Of a stretch of 17,597 nt of DNA, positions 14,011 through 17,597 are shown in pieces; the stretch's first letter is position 1, and every line of letters begins with the position of its first letter. Source of the DNA: Lentisphaerota bacterium (lineage in GTDB: Bacteria > Verrucomicrobiota > Lentisphaeria > Oligosphaerales > Oligosphaeraceae); the NCBI GenBank assembly GCA_012800625.1, contig JAAZIY010000177.1, positions 1 through 17,597 on the forward strand, read 5' to 3'. The notes under the pieces are model-generated. The model saw nothing but the letters and a program-made list of their open reading frames with translations. It was not told the origin of the DNA and did not search any database. The position numbers and the translations under genes were made by a program.

Positions 14011-14850
14011 ATGCGTATCTATGTGCAAACCGACATCGAGGGGGTGGCCGGATTCTGCTTCTATGAAAACCGCCGCATCGAAAGCCTGGAGAACCATGCG
14101 CACCGGCAGCGCATGTACAGACTGCTCACCAATGAGGTCAATGCCGCAGTCAAAGCCGCATTCGACAGCGGAGCCGACGAGGTGCTCGTAAATGACAACC
14201 ACGGCTCTGGATATAATATCATCTTCGAGGACCTGGACCCGAGATGCCGCATCATACACGGACGCAACTCGAGCGGCCCGCAGTGGCTCAATATGCTCGA
14301 TAAAAGCATAGACGCCATGGTTCTGGTCGGCATGCATGCCATGGGCGGCACTGAGAACTCCATTACGCCGCACTCCCTATGGAAGGTGAATGGGGGTCAG
14401 TTCTACATGAGTGAGGCCTCCATGGCAGCCGCCATCGCCGGCGATTTCAATGTGCCCACCGTATTTATCAGCGGTGATGACAAGATCAGCGCCGAGGTAG
14501 CCGATAAAATACCTGGCATACAGAGCGCCGTCGTGAAAGAGGCTCTCGGTGCCTACATGGCCTGCTCGCTCATCCCCAGTCGTGCCTGCCAGCTTATCTA
14601 TGAGGGCGTCAAACGCGGCATCGCCCTGCGTAAAAAGATCGCGCCCTACAAGGTCGCCGGCCCCATAGACCTGGCTCTCCTCGACTCCCCGAACCACTGC
14701 CTCCCCTTCTCTGTGCTCTGTGAAGTGAAAAACAGTCCAAGCATACTGCAGGCATTCAACGACTGTGAAGACCAAACGCCCTGGTATAAAAGAAACACCA
14801 AGCTGCCCGACGGCTTTATCTTCCCGCCAACCCCGGAAAACCGCCAATAA
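14011..14850 (+). CDS. M55-family D-aminopeptidase (DppA-like)
   Basis: 279 residues; AAGGA at 14000-14004 precedes the ATG. M55 enzymes are zinc-dependent D-aminopeptidases; Bacillus subtilis DppA, the model, releases D-Ala from D-Ala-D-Ala and related peptides. The zinc ligands known there can be placed: D8 and E10 in TDIEGVAG, H64 in NDNHGSG, H109 in LVGMHAMGG and E135 in YMSEAS. The SGDD motif (154-157) follows. There is no signal peptide, so cytosolic action, probably on peptidoglycan-derived or dietary D-peptides, is likely. No dpp transport genes are adjacent. It follows the GDPD gene by 39 bases, and the pair suggests recycling of envelope components (lipid and wall), which is inference from context only. 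Confidence 0.9.
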   Translation: MRIYVQTDIEGVAGFCFYENRRIESLENHAHRQRMYRLLTNEVNAAVKAAFDSGADEVLVNDNHGSGYNIIFEDLDPRCRIIHGRNSSGPQWLNMLDKSIDAMVLVGMHAMGGTENSITPHSLWKVNGGQFYMSEASMAAAIAGDFNVPTVFISGDDKISAEVADKIPGIQSAVVKEALGAYMACSLIPSRACQLIYEGVKRGIALRKKIAPYKVAGPIDLALLDSPNHCLPFSVLCEVKNSPSILQAFNDCEDQTPWYKRNTKLPDGFIFPPTPENRQ

Positions 14851-14898
14851 ACCCGGGCTAAAAAGCTGCGGGCAAAACTTTTGAACTGGAGCTGATTT

Positions 14899-15213
14899 AT
14901 GGCTAAACTGGCTCTACAATTTATCTTCTGCCTGTCCCTGCTGCTGGTCTCCTCGCCGGCACACGGGCAGCAGAGCGCACAATTGCCGCCGGCTGACGAA
15001 CTGGTCTGTCAGCAAAGTGCGCTCGAGCTGTTTTTTGTCGAAATGGAGTGCGGCCACGAAATGCAGCTCGGCAATGCACCGGATTGCCAATTCGCAGTGC
15101 AGTTTACAACTGACTGCTATATACGCAAGCGGCCCTATAAGCCGCTAATAAGTTATGGCAAAAAAAGCTTTTCCGCCGGAAAAGCCTGTATCTTCCTGCC
15201 TCTGCGACTGTGA
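14899..15213 (+). CDS. Small secreted cysteine-containing protein, function unknown
   Basis: 104 residues. TGGAG (14887-14891) is seven bases before the ATG. It has a clear signal peptide: K3, a hydrophobic core LALQFIFCLSLLLVSS, and a likely cleavage after AHG or nearby (about residue 23). The mature part has about 80 residues with five cysteines (37, 51, 63, 73, 97), an acidic N-terminal half (ELFFVEMECGHEM) and a basic C-terminal half (YIRKRPYKPL). I recognise no family. An odd number of cysteines leaves one free or allows a dimer. A perfect hairpin near the 3' end of the gene is a minus-strand terminator candidate (15160-15185). It lies 48 bases after the M55 gene and could be co-transcribed with it. 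Confidence 0.7.
   Translation: MAKLALQFIFCLSLLLVSSPAHGQQSAQLPPADELVCQQSALELFFVEMECGHEMQLGNAPDCQFAVQFTTDCYIRKRPYKPLISYGKKSFSAGKACIFLPLRL
15160..15185 (-). terminator. Intrinsic terminator on the minus strand, inside the small secreted gene
   Basis: GCTTTTCC (15167-15174) and GGAAAAGC (15178-15185) form a perfect 8-bp stem around a 3-base loop. On the minus strand the stem is followed by seven T (complement of the A run at 15160-15166), the classic shape. On the plus strand no T-run follows. No convincing minus-strand gene ends just upstream of it; the nearest is the aminotransferase ending at 16150, nearly 1 kb away. Confidence 0.6.
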
Positions 15214-15264
15214 GACATATTTATTCCACTCACAGCCAACAAGCCCAAAACGCGGCTTGAAATA

Positions 15265-15301
15265 CCGCCACAATACTGGCGGATAACTGCTAAAACAGCA
15301 G
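15265..15301. repeat. Two adjacent small inverted repeats upstream of the 54-residue gene
   Basis: CCGCCA/TGGCGG (15265-15270 and 15277-15282) and CTGCT/AGCAG (15287-15291 and 15297-15301) are perfect stems with loops of six and five bases, followed by an AT-rich stretch. They lie 29-65 bases before the start at 15330. They could be an operator, a leader structure or the end of the preceding transcript; the sequence alone does not decide. Confidence 0.4.
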
Positions 15302-15329
15302 AAAATTAAATATTTTTCAGAGGTGGAAA

Positions 15330-15494
15330 ATGAACCTGATTGGAATCTTTCTTTACGCCTTGATCGTCTTCGGCGCACTCTTTATCGCCGTCGCAGCCCT
15401 GGTGATCGTCTTTTTACTGTTTGAGGACTTCTGGCGCAGGCTCTTCAAAATGCCGCCGGCTCAGCAGGAAAACAAAAACAAAAAAGACCAATAA
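15330..15494 (+). CDS. 54-residue single-pass membrane protein, function unknown
   Basis: The ATG at 15330 has GAGG at 15320-15323, six bases upstream. The protein begins MNLIGIFLYALIVFGALFIA and continues hydrophobic to about residue 31 (VAALVIVFLLF), long enough for one membrane helix. Then come EDFWRRLFK and a basic, Asn/Lys/Gln-rich tail ending KNKKDQ. Many Arg and Lys after the helix suggest the C-terminal tail is in the cytosol. The stop is 13 bases before the PtsN-like gene, so the two share a transcript. I know no family for it. A small membrane anchor or regulator for the EIIA protein is possible but unproven. Confidence 0.7.
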   Translation: MNLIGIFLYALIVFGALFIAVAALVIVFLLFEDFWRRLFKMPPAQQENKNKKDQ

Positions 15495-15507
15495 CAGAAA
15501 TGCAATT

Positions 15508-15996
15508 ATGAGTCGCGATGATATACGCCGTCTCCTGCCAGAGATGGAAAAATCTTGTTTTAGTGATGTGCTTAGACCCGAACACATCATCCTGGACTTG
15601 CAGGCTGATTGCCTCGAACAGGTCTACGCCGAATTGATATCTACCCTGGTGTCAGACAGCAAGCCGGAAATGCGCCGGCTTTGTCTGCAAGATATCCTGG
15701 ACCGGGAAAAAACCGCCTCCACCTTCCTGGGACACGGAGTAGCCTTGCCGCACAGCATTAGCGGCGGAGTAAAGAGCCTGAAAGCCGCCCTGGGACTGAA
15801 AACACAGGGCTTCGTCTGCCAGCAGAATAGAATCAATATCTTCCTGCTCTGCCTCTGCCCCGAAGAGCAGCATCGTCGCTATCTGCATTTTATCTATCGG
15901 GCTGCCAACATCCTGCTTATGCCCGAAAACCGCCAAGACCTGCTGCTGGCCAACAGTACTGCGCAAGCCTTGGAAATCATGCAAATAGCATACTAA
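15508..15996 (+). CDS. PtsN-like PTS EIIA (fructose/nitrogen type) domain protein
   Basis: 162 residues, the size of a lone EIIA-2 domain. The ATG at 15508 is chosen because the family region starts near it; upstream codons in frame overlap the 54-residue gene. The domain runs about 20-160. GHGVALPHS (75-83) carries the phospho-accepting His82, in the place of the (A/V)-PH motif of PtsN and FruA. LCLCPEEQHRRYLHFIYRAANIL (114-136) is the usual second half, with H122 and H127. In the nitrogen-related PTS, EIIA-Ntr takes phosphate from NPr and regulates K+ transport, sigma factors and stress responses rather than moving sugar. No EI, HPr or EIIB/C gene is in the window, so a regulatory role is more likely than sugar uptake. 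The ribosome-binding site is weak, and coupling to the gene 13 bases upstream is plausible. Confidence 0.85.
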   Translation: MSRDDIRRLLPEMEKSCFSDVLRPEHIILDLQADCLEQVYAELISTLVSDSKPEMRRLCLQDILDREKTASTFLGHGVALPHSISGGVKSLKAALGLKTQGFVCQQNRINIFLLCLCPEEQHRRYLHFIYRAANILLMPENRQDLLLANSTAQALEIMQIAY

Positions 15997-16016
15997 AACC
16001 TGCCGTTTAACCTCCA

Positions 16017-16050
16017 GGGGACAGCATTGCCTGATAGCAATGCCGTCCCC
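16017..16050. repeat. Strong hairpin between convergent genes
   Basis: GGGGAC-A-GCATTGC (16017-16030) pairs with GCAATGC-C-GTCCCC (16037-16050): 13 base pairs with one A/C mismatch and a 6-base loop. It lies between the plus-strand EIIA gene (ends 15996) and the minus-strand aminotransferase (ends 16150). It lacks a T-run on either strand, so it may block 3' exonucleases or cause termination without the T-run. Confidence 0.6.
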
Positions 16051-16149
16051 GCTAGACCACAGCTTTACAGCCCTGAAATAATATCAGTGCATGCCGCCGC
16101 TTGCAGCTTCTCTGCGACCTTGAAGACCCTGCATATCGCGCTCCAAGCA

Positions 16150-17361
16150 CTATATGCTTTGCAAGGCCTTGTCAATCCTTTCCAGCGCTTCATAAATATC
16201 CGCTTCACGGTGTGAATAGTTGATATAGCCGCCATTGTACAAGCTCACCCCTTCTCTGAAACAAGCGCGCAAGAAATCCTGGCGCTGCGCCAAGGCAGCA
16301 TTGTTCTCGACTCGTAAAAAAGCCACCGGGCGGGTAGAGCTTAATTGCAGCGGCAAGCCCTTGGCGCTAAGCATGCGATTGACATTGCTCCACATCAGTT
16401 CGGACATTTTCCACAGATGCTCGATCACCGGCTCGCTGCGATAGATTCTAATGACCGCTTTTGCCGCCGCCAAGGACAAGGCTTCACCGCCGTAAGTAGA
16501 GGAAACTATAGCCGTATCAAGTGCCTCCATCCACTGCCTCAAACCGCAGTAAGCCGCCAGGGGCATACCGTTAGCCAGCCCCTTGGCAAAAACCGCCATG
16601 TCGGGTTTTACGGCAAAATATTCTTGCACCCCGGCCAGAGCAATACGAAAACCGCTGACAATCTCATCAAAAATCAGGGCAGCCCCGTGTTGGTCGGCAA
16701 ATTTGCGCAACAGGGGATAAAATGTGTCGCCTTCCTCCATTCTATGGTAGTCTACAGCTACCACGACTGCTGCCAAATCATCGCCGCAGCCTCGCCCCAG
16801 GCTCTCCAGCGCTTCAGGATCATTCCACGGACAGTCGTGATGCAAGGCGCTCAGAACCGCAGGCACGCCAGGCGGCAGGCTGCTGTTACGATGATTCGGG
16901 AGGCTGACCCCCTCCCCAGCCAATGAGTTCAGCCAACCGTTATAGCCGATCTGAATAACTTGGTTACGCCCGCTCTTGGCACGAGCCACCTTTATGCAGG
17001 CCGCTATTGCCTCCCCGCCGGTTTTCAAAAAACGGCTTTGTTCAGCGCAGGGGACAATCTCGCAAAGCAGCTCGGCCAGCTCGGCCTCCAAGGGATGCGG
17101 GTAGCTGAAAATAATGCCTTCTTCAAGCTGTGCCCGGATAGCGGCATTGACTTCTTCATAACAATAGCCCAGCGAAATCGGTCCTAGCGCATTGCGAAAA
17201 TCAATGAATTCACGCCCATCGGCATCCCAGATGCGACAGCCTTTGCCCCGCACCACGACGCTAGGCTCTTCTGGAATCAAATTCGCCCGCTTAGAGCAAG
17301 TGCTGCTGCCCCAGGGAATATAACGCTCCAAACGGCATCGATAAAACTCGTTTTTTGACAT
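16150..17361 (-). CDS. Class III PLP-dependent aminotransferase, glutamate-1-semialdehyde aminomutase-like
   Basis: 403 residues from the ATG at 17361; a TTG at 17397 would add 12 residues and is less likely. The fold-type I, class III signature is complete: TGGEA (114-118, phosphate-binding loop), GYNGW (139-143, with stacking Tyr140; the usual GYHGW His is Asn), FDEIVSGFR (231-239, D232 contacts the pyridine nitrogen) and AKGLANGMPLAA (259-270, Schiff-base K260). The N-terminal region (IPWGSSTCSKRAN, then VVVRGKGCRIWDADGREFIDF) resembles GSA-like aminotransferases found in surface-polysaccharide or secondary-metabolite clusters rather than true heme-pathway HemL, which normally has a longer conserved core. 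The substrate is unknown; no heme or polysaccharide gene is beside it in the window, but its upstream neighbours lie beyond the right edge. The 200 bases upstream hold no gene, only a weak promoter-like patch near 17408-17435. Confidence 0.88.
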   Translation of the reverse strand: MSKNEFYRCRLERYIPWGSSTCSKRANLIPEEPSVVVRGKGCRIWDADGREFIDFRNALGPISLGYCYEEVNAAIRAQLEEGIIFSYPHPLEAELAELLCEIVPCAEQSRFLKTGGEAIAACIKVARAKSGRNQVIQIGYNGWLNSLAGEGVSLPNHRNSSLPPGVPAVLSALHHDCPWNDPEALESLGRGCGDDLAAVVVAVDYHRMEEGDTFYPLLRKFADQHGAALIFDEIVSGFRIALAGVQEYFAVKPDMAVFAKGLANGMPLAAYCGLRQWMEALDTAIVSSTYGGEALSLAAAKAVIRIYRSEPVIEHLWKMSELMWSNVNRMLSAKGLPLQLSSTRPVAFLRVENNAALAQRQDFLRACFREGVSLYNGGYINYSHREADIYEALERIDKALQSI

Positions 17362-17597
17362 AATAACCCGCCTTTTTTTAATCGTAAGCACAAACAAACG
17401 AAAGCTAATGTATATTCGTAATACAGTTAATGCAAGTGAGAAGCTTTTCCCAGCCGTCCCACCGTCAGTACCAAAGAATCAGAAACCCAAAAAAAATATT
17501 TTTCGCGCAGTCTGCTCCGCCTCGCCATTTCGAGACACATCCCTCCCCTGTCCGCGTTTTTCACTGTTTCGCCGGCTGTAGTGTCGCCTTGAAGTGA

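Noticed and set aside
15145..15378. Minus-strand open frame of 77 codons across the gap before the 54-residue gene
   Set aside because: Its sequence is unlike a folded protein, and it overlaps two better-supported small plus-strand genes; the terminator at 15160-15185 would lie inside it rather than after it.
16345..16926. Plus-strand open frame (193 codons) opposite the aminotransferase
   Set aside because: Antisense to well-conserved PLP motifs, with no ribosome-binding site.

Overview
The window (about 17.6 kb, GC-rich by eye) is ordinary bacterial chromosome with housekeeping and metabolic genes. It holds no phage, plasmid, CRISPR or rRNA/tRNA features. Exported proteins with signal peptides, an MEP isoprenoid pathway gene, a LarA-type nickel-pincer enzyme and the style of the intergenic repeats suggest a Gram-negative, probably anaerobic bacterium. 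My impression is a PVC-type lineage such as Lentisphaerota, but that is a guess from overall resemblance; no marker gene in the window settles it.

Layout, left to right. (1) The 3' part of ispG (1-807). (2) A 494-base gene-free stretch (808-1301) with a promoter-like site over a palindrome, a hairpin-rich repeat element with a 32-bp tandem duplication and a run of nine G, a 24-bp near-palindrome, and the first decamer repeat array. (3) A DtxR/MntR-type metalloregulator with a fused FeoA-like domain, followed after 2 bases by hflX. (4) mutL, whose C-terminal endonuclease motifs are degenerate. (5) An exported Sel1-repeat protein interrupted by a -1 frameshift. (6) panB-panC, two steps of pantothenate synthesis, in an operon. 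(7) On the minus strand, a LarA-family protein (8539-9825), divergent from rnr (RNase R). (8) A membrane-anchored coiled-coil/TPR-like protein of unknown function. (9) A probable co-transcribed run: a glycerophosphodiester phosphodiesterase and an M55 D-aminopeptidase, then a small secreted Cys-rich protein, a 54-residue membrane protein and a PtsN-like EIIA protein. (10) On the minus strand, a class III (GSA-aminomutase-like) aminotransferase, convergent with the EIIA gene. The last 200 bases (17398-17597) contain no gene I can support, only an A/T-rich 12-bp palindrome near 17492-17503.

The most distinctive feature is a family of short arrays with a 10-bp period (core CTTAGTGT or CTTCGTGT) in eight of the larger intergenic gaps between 1186 and 13208, in both orientations and absent from the right-hand 4.4 kb. 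Several arrays share the same boundary sequences, and one ends only four bases before the mutL start codon. I recognise no complete new multi-gene system. The repeat family, the 808-1301 element, the reshaped MutL, the orphan LarA homologue and the small membrane protein/EIIA pair are the points most worth following up.
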